A stretch of DNA of 18,404 nt from an uncultured Clostridia bacterium (GCA_934647305.1 CAKUFI010000053.1:1-18404); one strand, 5' to 3'; shown: positions 6,999-14,675, counted from the first letter of the stretch. Numbers and translations are program-made. Notes: a model not told the origin generated them from the letters alone.

Positions 6999-9413
6999 TC
7001 AGACCACCAGGTTCACCAGGCGGCCGGGCACAAAGATCAGCTTGCGGATGGGCTTGCCGGCGGCCAGCTTCTGAATCTGTTCGCAGTTCTTGAAGTACTC
7101 GTCCGCCTGCTCGCGGGTCAGGTCGGAGGGCACCTCCATGCGCCCGCGAACCTTGCCGCAGACCTGCAGCGCGATTTCGACGGTGGCCTTCGTCAGCTTG
7201 CTCTCGTCGTACTCAGGCCACTTCTCGCGCACCAGCTCGGGGCCGAAGGCGCAGATCTGGTTGATTTCCTCGGTGATGTGGGGAGCGACCGGGTTGAGCA
7301 GCTGGATGAGTACCTTCATCTCGCCGCGGGAAATGCTGCCCTTGGTGTAGAAGGCGTTGACCAGCGACATCATCGCCGCGATGGCGGTGTTGAACTTCAT
7401 GCGCTCGTAGTCCTCGCCCACCTTCTTGATGGTGGTGTGCATGTCGTAGGCCATGTCGTCGCGGATGCCTTCCTCGTCGGTCATGACCTCCATCAGGCGC
7501 CACACGCGGTCGAGGAACTTGCGGCAGCCGCGCGCGCCCTCGGTCGACCACGGAATGGCCTGATCGAACGCGCCCATGAACATCTCGTACATGCGGAACG
7601 CGTCCGCGCCCAGCTCGTCCACCACGTCGTCCGGATTGACCACGTTGCCGCGGGACTTGGACATCTTCTCGCCGTTCGCGCCCAGGATCATGCCGTGGCT
7701 GGTGCGCTTCTTGTAGGGTTCGGGCGTAGGCACCACGCCGATGTCATACAGGAACTTGTGCCAGAAGCGGCTGTAGAGCAGGTGCAGCGTGGTGTGCTCC
7801 ATGCCGCCGTTGTACCAGTCGACCGGCAGCCAGTACTTGAGCTCCTCCATCGAGGCCAGCTCGTTGTCGTTGTGCGGATCGATATAGCGCAGGAAGTACC
7901 AGCTGGAGCCGGCCCACTGGGGCATGGTGTCGGTTTCGCGTTTGGCGGGGCCGCCGCAGTGCGGGCAGGTGGTGTTGACCCATTCGGGGATGCGGGAGAG
8001 CGGGGATTCGCCGTCGTCGGTGGGCTCGTAGTGCTCCACGTTGGGCAGCGTCACGGGCAGCTGGTCATAGGGAACCGGCACCCAGCCGCACTTCTCGCAC
8101 TTGACCAGCGGGATGGGCTCGCCCCAGTACCTCTGGCGGGAGAACACCCAGTCGCGCAGCTTGAAGTTGACCTTTTTCTTGCCCAGGCCCTTCTCGGTGA
8201 GCCACTCGATGATGGTCTTCTTGGCCTCGGCCACCTTCAGGCCGTTGAGGAAGCCCGAGTTGACCATCACGCCGTCCTGGATGTCGGTATAGGCCTCCTT
8301 CGAGATGTCGCCGCCGGCGACCACCTCGATCATGGGAATGTCGAACTTTTTGGCGAAGGCATAGTCGCGCTCGTCGTGGGCGGGCACGGCCATGATCGCG
8401 CCGGTGCCGTAGCTCATGAGCACATAGTCGGACACCCACACGGGAATCTGCGTGCCGGTGACCGGGTTGGTGGCGGTGATGCCCTCCAGGCGCACGCCGG
8501 TCTTGTCCTTGTTCATCTCGGTGCGCTCGAAGTCGGACTTGCGGGCGGCCGCCTCGCGATAGGCGATGACCGCGTCGTAGTTGGCGATCTGCTCTTTGCG
8601 CTGCTCGATGATCGGATGCTCGGGCGAGATGACCATGTAGGTCGCGCCGAAGAGCGTGTCCGGGCGGGTGGTGTAGACGGTCAGCTTGTCGCCGGAGGAC
8701 AGGGTGAAGTCGACCTCTGCGCCCTCGCTGCGGCCGATCCAGTTGATCTGCTGGGTCTTGACGCGGTCGATGAAGTCCACGTCCTCCAGGCCGTCGATCA
8801 ACTTCTGGGCGTAGGCGGTGATCTTCAGCATCCACTGGCTCTTGACCCTGCGCACGACCTCGCTGCCGCAGCGCTCGCACACGCCGCCTACGACCTCCTC
8901 GTTGGCCAGGCCGCACTTGCAGCTGGGGCACCAGTTGATCGGCATCTCGCTCTTGTAGGCTAGGCCGTGTTCAAACAGCTTGAGGAAAATCCACTGGGTC
9001 CACTTGTAGTACCTGGGATCGGTGGTGTTGATCTCGCGGGTGTAGTCGAAGGAGAAGCCCAGGCGCTTGAGCTGCTCGCGGAAGTGGTCGATGTTCTGCC
9101 TGGTGACCACGGCGGGGTGCACGTGGTTCTTGATGGCGAAGTTCTCAGTCGGCAGGCCGAACGCGTCGTAGCCGATCGGGAAGAGCACGTTGTAGCCCTC
9201 CATGCGGCGCTTGCGGGCGATGATGTCCATGGCGGTGTTGGAGCGGGGATGGCCCACGTGCAGGCCCTGGCCGGAGGGATAGGGGAACTCGATCAGGGGA
9301 TAGTACTTGGGCATGGAATGGTCGCTCGAGGCGTTGAGCACGCCGGTTTCATCCCAGTGCGCCTGCCACTTCTTTTCGATCTCTGCCGGATTGTACTGCG
9401 GGATTTCCTTCAT
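6999..9413 (-). CDS. leuS: Leucyl-tRNA synthetase
   Basis: The class I synthetase charges tRNA-Leu. I chose the ATG at 9413 (804 residues): AAAGGAG lies about 12 nt upstream, while the in-frame GTG at 9425 overlaps that site. The HIGH motif is HVGH (residues 52-55, in PYPSGQGLHVGH). A zinc-binding cluster CPSCKCGLANEEVVGGVCER follows. The CP1 editing domain contains TTRPDTLFGATYM, a T-rich editing signature. The KMSKS motif (GEKMSKSRGNVVNPDD) is near residue 583. The C-terminal anticodon and LeuS tail domain are complete (FVPGRLVNLVV). Expression is controlled by the Leu T-box upstream, and uppP follows at 15 bp. Confidence 0.99.
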   Translation of the reverse strand: MKEIPQYNPAEIEKKWQAHWDETGVLNASSDHSMPKYYPLIEFPYPSGQGLHVGHPRSNTAMDIIARKRRMEGYNVLFPIGYDAFGLPTENFAIKNHVHPAVVTRQNIDHFREQLKRLGFSFDYTREINTTDPRYYKWTQWIFLKLFEHGLAYKSEMPINWCPSCKCGLANEEVVGGVCERCGSEVVRRVKSQWMLKITAYAQKLIDGLEDVDFIDRVKTQQINWIGRSEGAEVDFTLSSGDKLTVYTTRPDTLFGATYMVISPEHPIIEQRKEQIANYDAVIAYREAAARKSDFERTEMNKDKTGVRLEGITATNPVTGTQIPVWVSDYVLMSYGTGAIMAVPAHDERDYAFAKKFDIPMIEVVAGGDISKEAYTDIQDGVMVNSGFLNGLKVAEAKKTIIEWLTEKGLGKKKVNFKLRDWVFSRQRYWGEPIPLVKCEKCGWVPVPYDQLPVTLPNVEHYEPTDDGESPLSRIPEWVNTTCPHCGGPAKRETDTMPQWAGSSWYFLRYIDPHNDNELASMEELKYWLPVDWYNGGMEHTTLHLLYSRFWHKFLYDIGVVPTPEPYKKRTSHGMILGANGEKMSKSRGNVVNPDDVVDELGADAFRMYEMFMGAFDQAIPWSTEGARGCRKFLDRVWRLMEVMTDEEGIRDDMAYDMHTTIKKVGEDYERMKFNTAIAAMMSLVNAFYTKGSISRGEMKVLIQLLNPVAPHITEEINQICAFGPELVREKWPEYDESKLTKATVEIALQVCGKVRGRMEVPSDLTREQADEYFKNCEQIQKLAAGKPIRKLIFVPGRLVNLVV

Positions 9414-9485
9414 GAGGTAATTCACTCCTTTGATGTGAGGATGTTCGGATGACTGTGTACGGGTTGAATTTGCGGCGCGGCGGGT

Positions 9486-9555
9486 GAACCCCTCAGTCGC
9501 CTGGGCGACAGCTTCCTATGAAAGGGAGGCGCCCGCAGCGCGGGCGGTGGGGTTC
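9486..9555 (-). repeat. G module: 70-nt cloverleaf-like repeat in the leuS leader
   Basis: GAACCCC (9486-9492) pairs with GGGGTTC (9549-9555) as a closing stem. Inside are three hairpins: GTCGCC/GGCGAC (9496-9509), CTTCC/GGGAG around TATGAAA, and GCCCGC/GCGGGC with a 3-nt loop (9531-9545). Related modules occur at 16021-16135 and 18245-18294, where the last stem is GTCCGC/GCGGAC. It has no tRNA features. It lies between the T-box terminator and the leuS ribosome binding site, so it would be part of the leuS mRNA. Confidence 0.65.
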
Positions 9556-9570
9556 TGCCCGGCCCGGAAA

Positions 9571-9603
9571 GAAAAAGCCCTCCGTCCCCGAAGAGACGGA
9601 AGG
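9571..9603 (-). terminator. Terminator of the Leu T-box leader
   Basis: On the minus strand CCTTCCGTC, a CTCTTCGG apex and GACGGAGGG form the stem (9603-9578), followed by a CTTTTTC run (9577-9571). It follows the T-box sequence directly, as expected for the transcription-attenuation class. Confidence 0.9.
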
Positions 9604-9795
9604 CGTCAACCTTTCGCGGTACCACTCTTGTTGGCCGCCTTCGCGACCCGCTTGAGGCCCGGTAACGGGGGCTGGCCGGCGCTGCTCGGGGCTGAGTTCG
9701 GAAAGCTCCTGCGCCGCCTTGCAGCATCCGGCGGCTCTCTGTGGGCAGGAGGGCGATCCTACTGGTTCCCTTCATCGCGGCGATGGATTGCTATG
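9571..9795 (-). promoter_or_regulatory. T-box leader, leucine specific
   Basis: The T-box sequence AAGAGTGGTACCGCG lies at 9629-9615 on the minus strand, directly before the terminator. Upstream are Stem I elements: CTCCTGC/GCAGGAG, an AGAGAGCCGCCGG segment with its partner GGCGGC (AG-bulge and distal loop region), and GAACTCA at 9698-9692, where CTC is a leucine codon in the specifier position. Uncharged tRNA-Leu would bind the specifier and the T-box bulge and prevent termination, raising leuS (and uppP) expression. The gene downstream is leuS, which agrees. Confidence 0.95.
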
Positions 9796-9801
9796 GCTCA
9801 T

Positions 9802-9830
9802 ATTATAGGATACTTTCGCGCGTTTGTCAA
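9802..9830 (-). promoter_or_regulatory. Consensus sigma-A promoter of the leuS T-box
   Basis: On the minus strand TTGACA (9830-9825), a 17-bp spacer and TATAAT (9807-9802) match the consensus exactly. It lies between the murG stop and the T-box Stem I. A perfect promoter fits a leader whose output is set by attenuation. Confidence 0.93.
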
Positions 9831-9859
9831 ATCAAATCGGCTCACCGCCCGGTAAAGAT

Positions 9860-10933
9860 TCACTTGTAGGGGCGGGCATACTTGTGGATGAGCGCCATGA
9901 CGTTCTTCACGCCGTCGGCGGAGGTCTCGCGCTCCATGTTGTCGATCAGCGCGCCGCGATCCTTGTAGGTGTCGATGACGGCGGCGGTGAGCGTCTCGGG
10001 GGTCATATCCTCCTGCATGAGCACGTGGGCCAGCTTGCGGCTCTCGAAGGAGCGGGCGTTGAGGATCTGGTCGCCGCGGCTGGCCTCCTTGGGATAGGGA
10101 ATGAGCAGCATGGGCTTTTTGAGGGCCAGCAGCTCGCAGACGGTGTTGGAGCCGGCGCGGGAGATCACGACGCTGGCACAGGCATACGCGTCCTTCATTT
10201 CGTCGTTCAGGTACTCGACCTGGCGATAGTTGGCTGCGCCCTCGAAGTCGGCAGACAGGTTGCCCTTGCCGCACAGGTGCAGCACCTGGAAGCACTCGGT
10301 CAGCGCGGGCAGCGCCTTCCTGAGCGCCGCGTTGATGGCCTGTGCGCCCGAGGAGCCGCCGGTCACCATCAGCACCGGGCGGGAGTCGGTGAAGCCGAAG
10401 CGCTTCAGGCCGTCCTCATACCGGCCGGAAAACAGGTCGGTGCGCAGGGGCGTGCCGGTCACGACGCCCTTCTTGCCAATATGCGCCGCCGCCTCGGGGA
10501 AAGTGCAGCACACCTTGACCGCCAGGGGGGTGGACAGCCTGTTGGCCAGGCCGGGGGTCATGTCCGATTCGTGCAGCAGCACCGGCACATGGTGCAGCCA
10601 TGCGCCGTACACCACCGGCACCGACACGAAGCCGCCCTTGGAAAACACGATGTCGGGCCTGATCTGGCGCATGAGCGAAGCCGCCTGGAACGCGCCCTGC
10701 AGCACCCGGAACGGGTCGGTGAAGTTTTTCAGGTCGAAGTAGCGGCGCAGCTTGCCGCTTTTGATCGCGTGGTAGGTTACGCCGTCCAGCGGCTCGATCA
10801 GGCCGCGCTCCATGCCGTTCGCCGTGCCGATATAGTGAATTTCCCAGCCCTCTTTGCGTAGGGCCGCGATCAGGGCCAGATTGGGCGTGACGTGTCCCGC
10901 CGTGCCGCCTCCGGTCAATACAATGCGTTTCAT
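9860..10933 (-). CDS. murG: UDP-GlcNAc:undecaprenyl-PP-MurNAc-pentapeptide GlcNAc transferase
   Basis: MurG adds GlcNAc to lipid I to make lipid II at the inner face of the membrane. The 357-residue protein is normal length. It opens MKRIVLTGGGTAGHVTPNLA with the glycine-rich loop (residues 8-14). The second Rossmann domain starts VLMVTGGSSGAQAINAAL, and the UDP-GlcNAc site SRAGSNTVCELLALKKPMLL is present with the conserved Glu. GGAGGAATA lies just before the ATG. No terminator separates it from the leuS promoter 30 bp downstream, so some read-through into the T-box is possible. It is divergent from ispH-rpsA across 236 bp. Confidence 0.98.
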   Translation of the reverse strand: MKRIVLTGGGTAGHVTPNLALIAALRKEGWEIHYIGTANGMERGLIEPLDGVTYHAIKSGKLRRYFDLKNFTDPFRVLQGAFQAASLMRQIRPDIVFSKGGFVSVPVVYGAWLHHVPVLLHESDMTPGLANRLSTPLAVKVCCTFPEAAAHIGKKGVVTGTPLRTDLFSGRYEDGLKRFGFTDSRPVLMVTGGSSGAQAINAALRKALPALTECFQVLHLCGKGNLSADFEGAANYRQVEYLNDEMKDAYACASVVISRAGSNTVCELLALKKPMLLIPYPKEASRGDQILNARSFESRKLAHVLMQEDMTPETLTAAVIDTYKDRGALIDNMERETSADGVKNVMALIHKYARPYK

Positions 10934-10976
10934 AATTTATTCCTCCTGCACCGCCGTCGTCAGGGCAGTATACATC

Positions 10977-10982
10977 ATTATA
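10977..10982 (-). promoter_or_regulatory. Possible -10 element for murG
   Basis: TATAAT occurs on the minus strand 44 bp before the murG ATG. No good -35 hexamer lies 16-18 bp upstream, so this is only a candidate. The rest of the 10934-11169 divergent gap is AT-rich compared with its surroundings and free of the repeat modules. I found no clear promoter for ispH-rpsA in it. Confidence 0.35.
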
Positions 10983-11169
10983 AGCATATGCTGCCCGGCA
11001 TGGGTTTATTTGCTGTAAAAAGATGGGCAGGATAAGGATAAATCATGCGATGTGAGCAGATTTCACGAAAGCGTTAAACGTTCATGAAATGACGAAAATC
11101 CGGCAGGAATTGGCGAAGGAAGACAGAAATATTTAGCCCGTAGAATCGGTTACAGGAAGGTATTTATGT

Positions 11170-13134
11170 ATGGGGCGAGTCCTGGCGGCCGAAAGCGCCG
11201 GCTTCTGCTTCGGCGTTCGACGCGCCATTGACGAGCTCGAAAGACTGCTTGAGAGCGGCGGCGTGGTGTACACGCTGGGCGAGGTGATCCACAATCCGCA
11301 GATGGTCGCCTCCCTCAGAGCGCGCGGCGCGCTGCCAGTCGATACGCCCGACGAGCTTCCCCCCGGCGCAACGGTCATGATCCGAACCCACGGCGTGGGC
11401 CGCGAGGTCATGAACGGGCTTGAGGCGCGATCGACCCATGTGATAGACGAAACCTGTCCCTTTGTGAAGCGCATTCATGCAATCGCCGACGAGGCCGGCG
11501 AAAAGGGCATACCGATATACGTCATCGGCGATAAAACGCACCCGGAGGTCCAGGGCATCCTGGGCTGGTCGCGCGGGATGGGCAGGCCGCTTGAGAGCGA
11601 GTCTGATCTGCCTGCGCCGGGCGAGGTTGCGCGCGCCATCGTGGTTTCGCAGACCACGGCCGAGGTCGGGCGGGTCGAGTACCTGCACGAGCGGCTCAGG
11701 GAGCGCGTCGCCGAGCTGGACATACGCCGCACCATCTGCTCAACCACCGAGCGCCGTCAGCGCGAGGCGGTGGACATCGCGAGCCGCGTGGACGTCATGC
11801 TGGTGGTGGGCGGCCGGAACAGCTCCAATACCAGGAAGCTGCAGGGCCTGTGCCAAAAGGTATGTCCCCGAACTTTTCTTGTCGAAACCGCCCGGGAGCT
11901 GGAAGGCGTTCCGGTTCTCCCGCGGGATCGGATAGGCATTACCGCCGGCGCATCAACGCCCGACGGTACATTTAAGGAGGTTGTTGCACGAATGAGCGAC
12001 ATCGAAAAACAGGAACAGGTTGAACTTCAGGAGACCAGCGATTCCGATTTCATGAAAGATTTCGAGAAGACCCTGGTACAGCTGCGTCCCGGCCAGACCG
12101 TGACCGGCAAGGTTGTGCAGATTACCGACGACGAAGTGTGCGTCAACGTGGGCTATAAGGCCGACGGTCTGGTCAAGAAGTGCGACCTCTCCTCTACGGA
12201 TGTCAAGATCGACGACGAGATCGAAGTGGAAGTTGTGAAGGTTAACGACGGCGAGGGCAATGTGCTGCTCTCCCAGCGCAATATCGTGAACCGCAAGGTT
12301 TGGGATGCGATCGTGGCCGCTTATGACAACCAGGAGACCGTCAAGGGCGTGGGCAAGGAGGCTGTCAAGGGCGGTCTGCTGGCCGACGTGATGGGCATTC
12401 GTGCGTTTATTCCCGCTTCCCTGCTGTCCCTGCGCTACGTCGAGAAGATCGACGAGTTCGTGGGCCAGGAAATGGACCTGAAGATCATCGAGATCGACAA
12501 GGCCAAGAAGCGCGTCGTCGCGTCCCGCAAGGCGGTTCTGCAGGTCGAGGAAGAGGCCAAGAAGGCCGAGGCCTGGGAAAAGCTGCATGAGGGCGACGTG
12601 GTCAAGGGCGTTGTTCGCCGCCTGACCAACTTCGGCGCTTTCGTGGACATCGGCGGCGTGGACGGCCTGGTTCACGTGACCGATCTGTCCTGGCATCGCG
12701 TGGGTCATCCCTCTGAGGTCGTCAGCGTGGGTCAGGAGATCGACGTGAAGATCATCAAGCTGGATCCCGAGCGCGGCCGTATCTCCCTGAGCTACAAGGC
12801 CACTCAGCCCAAGCCCTGGGACGTCGCCGGCGAGAAGTATCAGGCGGGCGACATCGTGACCGGCAAGGTGGTCCGCATCGTGCCCTATGGCGCGTTTGTG
12901 GAGCTCGAGCCCGGCCTGGACGGCATGGTGCATATCTCTCAGTGCGCCCTCAAGCGCATTGACAAGGTCGAGGATGCCGTGAACGTGGGCGATGAGATCC
13001 GCGTCAAGATCCTCAAGGTGGACACCGACGCCAAGCGCATCAGCCTGAGCATCCGCGAGGCGCTGACCGACGAGGCGATGGAGACCCCCTCCGACGCGCT
13101 GGACGAGTTCAACATGGACGCGCCCGAAGCGTAA
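11170..13134 (+). CDS. ispH: IspH-RpsA fusion: HMBPP reductase fused to four S1 domains
   Basis: Residues 1-274 are 4-hydroxy-3-methylbut-2-enyl diphosphate reductase, the last step of the MEP isoprenoid pathway. The three cluster cysteines are in GFCFGVRRAI, DETCPFVKRIH and TICSTTERRQ. Substrate motifs are HNPQM, RTHGVG, THPEVQG, SQTTAE and ITAGASTPD. Residues 275-654 carry four S1 RNA-binding domains (about 304-372, 388-457, 471-545, 556-632) like ribosomal protein S1. The third and fourth are the most canonical (NFGAFVDIGGVDGLVH, PYGAFVELEPGLDGMVH). This fusion is known in Clostridia. GGAAGG lies 9 nt before the ATG. At the junction AAGGAGG (11974-11980) stands 11 nt before an in-frame ATG at 11992, so the S1 part might also be made alone. 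Confidence 0.97.
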   Translation: MGRVLAAESAGFCFGVRRAIDELERLLESGGVVYTLGEVIHNPQMVASLRARGALPVDTPDELPPGATVMIRTHGVGREVMNGLEARSTHVIDETCPFVKRIHAIADEAGEKGIPIYVIGDKTHPEVQGILGWSRGMGRPLESESDLPAPGEVARAIVVSQTTAEVGRVEYLHERLRERVAELDIRRTICSTTERRQREAVDIASRVDVMLVVGGRNSSNTRKLQGLCQKVCPRTFLVETARELEGVPVLPRDRIGITAGASTPDGTFKEVVARMSDIEKQEQVELQETSDSDFMKDFEKTLVQLRPGQTVTGKVVQITDDEVCVNVGYKADGLVKKCDLSSTDVKIDDEIEVEVVKVNDGEGNVLLSQRNIVNRKVWDAIVAAYDNQETVKGVGKEAVKGGLLADVMGIRAFIPASLLSLRYVEKIDEFVGQEMDLKIIEIDKAKKRVVASRKAVLQVEEEAKKAEAWEKLHEGDVVKGVVRRLTNFGAFVDIGGVDGLVHVTDLSWHRVGHPSEVVSVGQEIDVKIIKLDPERGRISLSYKATQPKPWDVAGEKYQAGDIVTGKVVRIVPYGAFVELEPGLDGMVHISQCALKRIDKVEDAVNVGDEIRVKILKVDTDAKRISLSIREALTDEAMETPSDALDEFNMDAPEA

Positions 13135-13153
13135 GGAATTACACACGAAGAAA

Positions 13154-13181
13154 ACCGGTGCGGCCGTAAGGCTGCACCGGT
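13154..13181 (+). terminator. Proximal copy of the ispH-rpsA terminator hairpin (no T-tract)
   Basis: ACCGGTGC/GCACCGGT, extended by a G-U pair and GCC/GGC, makes a 12-bp stem closed by a GTAA (GNRA) tetraloop, 20 bp after the stop codon. It is followed by CAGCTTGTC, the left end of the C element, not by a T-run. The same 28 bp recur without change at 13558-13585. Confidence 0.8.
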
Positions 13182-13557
13182 CAGCTTGTCAAAAAAGGTT
13201 TTGACAAGCTGGTGGACGGGGAAGCAAGCTCCCCGGCCAGGTGCCGCGGCTCAAATCTACGATTTGAGCCGTCGGCAGTTTCGCCAAAGGCGAAACCTGA
13301 AAACCCAAAGGGTTTTCAGCCTCCCTGCCACCCTCTCCAGTCTCCGCTAAAAATCGAAGATTTTTCGGGCGCGGAGCCTGCAAGGAAACGATTTTTGCTC
13401 TGGAAAATGGGATTTTCCGGCGCAAAAATCGCCCCGTGCCCACGTTGTATATTTGCACTGCCTTTCTTATGGAAAAGCGGCAGCAAGTGGAGCCGGGCAC
13501 TGCCCGGTCGAAAGGGCTGCGGCCCTCTCGAGCTCTCCGGGGTTTTTCGACAGTCAG
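13182..13557 (+). mobile_element. C element copy 2, 376 bp, flanked by an exact 28-bp terminator-hairpin duplication
   Basis: It has the same ends as copy 1: CAGCTTGTCAAAA paired with TTTTGACAAGCTG (13182-13211) at the left and GGGTTTTTCGACAGTCAG at the right. Compared with copy 1 it has about 85 bp more, holding three perfect hairpins with 3-nt loops: GGCTCAAATC/GATTTGAGCC (13248-13270), GTTTCGCC/GGCGAAAC (13278-13296) and TGAAAACCC/GGGTTTTCA (13298-13318). The two-part stem at 13342-13376 has different arms from copy 1 but the same layout. CGATTTTTGC/GCAAAAATCG (13389-13431) is shared. Near the right end it carries a B unit (GCGGCAGCAAGTGG then CCGGGC/GCCCGG) in place of the copy 1 sequence. 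There is no reading frame of interest. Confidence 0.75.
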
Positions 13558-13589
13558 ACCGGTGCGGCCGTAAGGCTGCACCGGTTTTT
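13558..13589 (+). terminator. Distal ispH-rpsA intrinsic terminator
   Basis: The 28-bp GNRA-capped hairpin (13558-13585), identical to 13154-13181, is followed by a T-run (13585-13589). This is a textbook intrinsic terminator displaced 400 bp from its gene by the C element. Positions 13590-13731 between it and the AraC gene hold nothing I recognise. Confidence 0.88.
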
Positions 13590-13731
13590 GTGCGTTCGGC
13601 TGGTTTTCCGGGACACGCCGCATTCTGAAGCGTTCGCAGCGCGTCAAAATCGCCTCAAAAACGCTCTTTTGGAGGTCATTTTGAAGCACCGCCCACGGCC
13701 TGATTTCTTTTTGAAGCTTGTCTGCGGGAAC

Positions 13732-14562
13732 CTACATTTTTCCCTGCGCCCGGCGAAACGCGCGGGGCGAAAGGCCGTAGGCGCGCAGGAACTGGCGGTT
13801 GAGAGAGGACACGGAGCCGAACCCGACCTCCTCGGAAATCTCGAGGACGGGGCGGGCGGTGGTGCGCAGCAGATGCTCGGCCATGAGCAGGCGCACGTGC
13901 AGTATGTACTGCTGCGGCCCCATGCCGACGCAGGTGCGGAACACCCGGCGAAAGTACCCCGGGCTCATCTGGCAGCGGCGCGCCAGCTCTTCGACGGTCA
14001 GGTCGTTGGCGTACTCGTGCGCGATAAAGTGCAGAAGCGACGCAATCTGGTCGGAGGCGGGGGTGCTGCGCAGGGGACGCGTGCTGGGCTCGGCCCGCCT
14101 GGCCTCGGCGAAAAAGGCCTGAAGCAGCAGCCGAAACTGTGCCTGGTAGCCCTCCGGGCGCGCGTCCAGCTCGCGAAAGAGCAGCTCGAACAGGGAGACG
14201 AGCGCCCGATCTGCGCTCAGGAAGCTGCGGCCGGCCGTCTCGGGCACGCCCAGTGCCTCCGGGTCGACGAAGATGAATTTCCAGCGGCTGGGGCGCTCGC
14301 CGGGATCCTGCATGACGATATGCGCGTCGTGCACGCAGTTTTTGCGCACGATGCTGATCGTCTGCGCCGAGAACGGGTAGAGCTCGCCGCCCAGAAACTG
14401 CACGCCCCCGCCCTCGACGCACAGGCCGATCTCCAGGCAGTTATGGTAGTGCAGTGCGTGCTCCCGCTGATAGACCTGGGTATAGCTCTGGCAGTGCGCC
14501 GGGAAGTCGGCAGGGAGGTTTTTTTCGTCCAGTCGAACCGGGAAAGTGGATCGATTTTGCAT
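13732..14562 (-). CDS. AraC family transcriptional regulator
   Basis: The 276-residue protein has an N-terminal cupin-like sensor domain (HALHYHNCLEIGLCVEGGGV with the His-x-His...E pattern, about residues 36-55). The C-terminal 100 residues form the paired helix-turn-helix of AraC/XylS proteins: YANDLTVEELARRCQMSPGY, FRRVFRTCVGMGPQQYI, RLLMAEHLL, ILEISEEVGFGSVSSLNRQF and GLSPRAFRR. Such proteins usually activate neighbouring sugar-use genes when a sugar binds the cupin. It is divergent from the glycosidase-like gene at 14676, its likely target. The binding site is not identified. Only a weak AAGGCGG-like site precedes the ATG. Confidence 0.93.
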   Translation of the reverse strand: MQNRSTFPVRLDEKNLPADFPAHCQSYTQVYQREHALHYHNCLEIGLCVEGGGVQFLGGELYPFSAQTISIVRKNCVHDAHIVMQDPGERPSRWKFIFVDPEALGVPETAGRSFLSADRALVSLFELLFRELDARPEGYQAQFRLLLQAFFAEARRAEPSTRPLRSTPASDQIASLLHFIAHEYANDLTVEELARRCQMSPGYFRRVFRTCVGMGPQQYILHVRLLMAEHLLRTTARPVLEISEEVGFGSVSSLNRQFLRAYGLSPRAFRRAQGKM

Positions 14563-14565
14563 GGT

Positions 14566-14595
14566 TTAGCCGCCTTTTTGCGTAGAAGTTCGCAT
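14566..14595 (-). other. Nine-codon upstream reading frame before the AraC gene
   Basis: On the minus strand ATG at 14595 opens MRTSTQKGG and stops with TAA three bases before the AraC ATG, in the same frame. AGGAG stands 4 nt before it, a better ribosome site than the AraC gene has. If transcription starts from the promoter at 14607-14635, the AGGAG would be at or near the mRNA 5' end. A leader peptide coupled to the AraC gene is possible but unproven. Confidence 0.25.
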
Positions 14596-14605
14596 AATTC
14601 TCCTA

Positions 14606-14635
14606 TATAATACCATCAGAAGCGCGCGGGCGCAA
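14606..14635. promoter_or_regulatory. Overlapping divergent promoters for the AraC gene and the glycosidase gene
   Basis: On the minus strand TTGCGC (14635-14630), 17 bp, TATTAT (14612-14607) is a fair promoter for the AraC gene. On the plus strand TATAAT (14606-14611) is a perfect -10 for the glycosidase-like gene but has no recognisable -35 (TAGAAG at the right distance). A poor -35 is typical of promoters that need an AraC-type activator. The two -10 elements overlap, so the promoters may exclude each other. Confidence 0.5.
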
Positions 14636-14675
14636 GCACAAAAACGCGCCCATGCGGCATAAGGAGGATCTGACG

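Noticed and set aside
7278..8963. Long plus-strand frame of 561 codons opposite leuS
   Set aside because: It is an antisense shadow of a well-conserved GC-rich gene; its composition is low-complexity (Val, Leu, His, Gly, Ala) and it has no motif.
9486..9555. tRNA gene (cloverleaf of about 70 nt)
   Set aside because: There is no TTC-containing T-arm in the right place, no anticodon arm layout and no D-loop GG; it matches other G modules instead.
9422..9775. 117-residue protein on the minus strand upstream of leuS
   Set aside because: It lies entirely within the T-box leader and terminator, which explain the sequence better.
11166..11168. Alternative ATG four bases upstream of ispH
   Set aside because: It is out of frame; the ATG at 11170 gives the IspH start.
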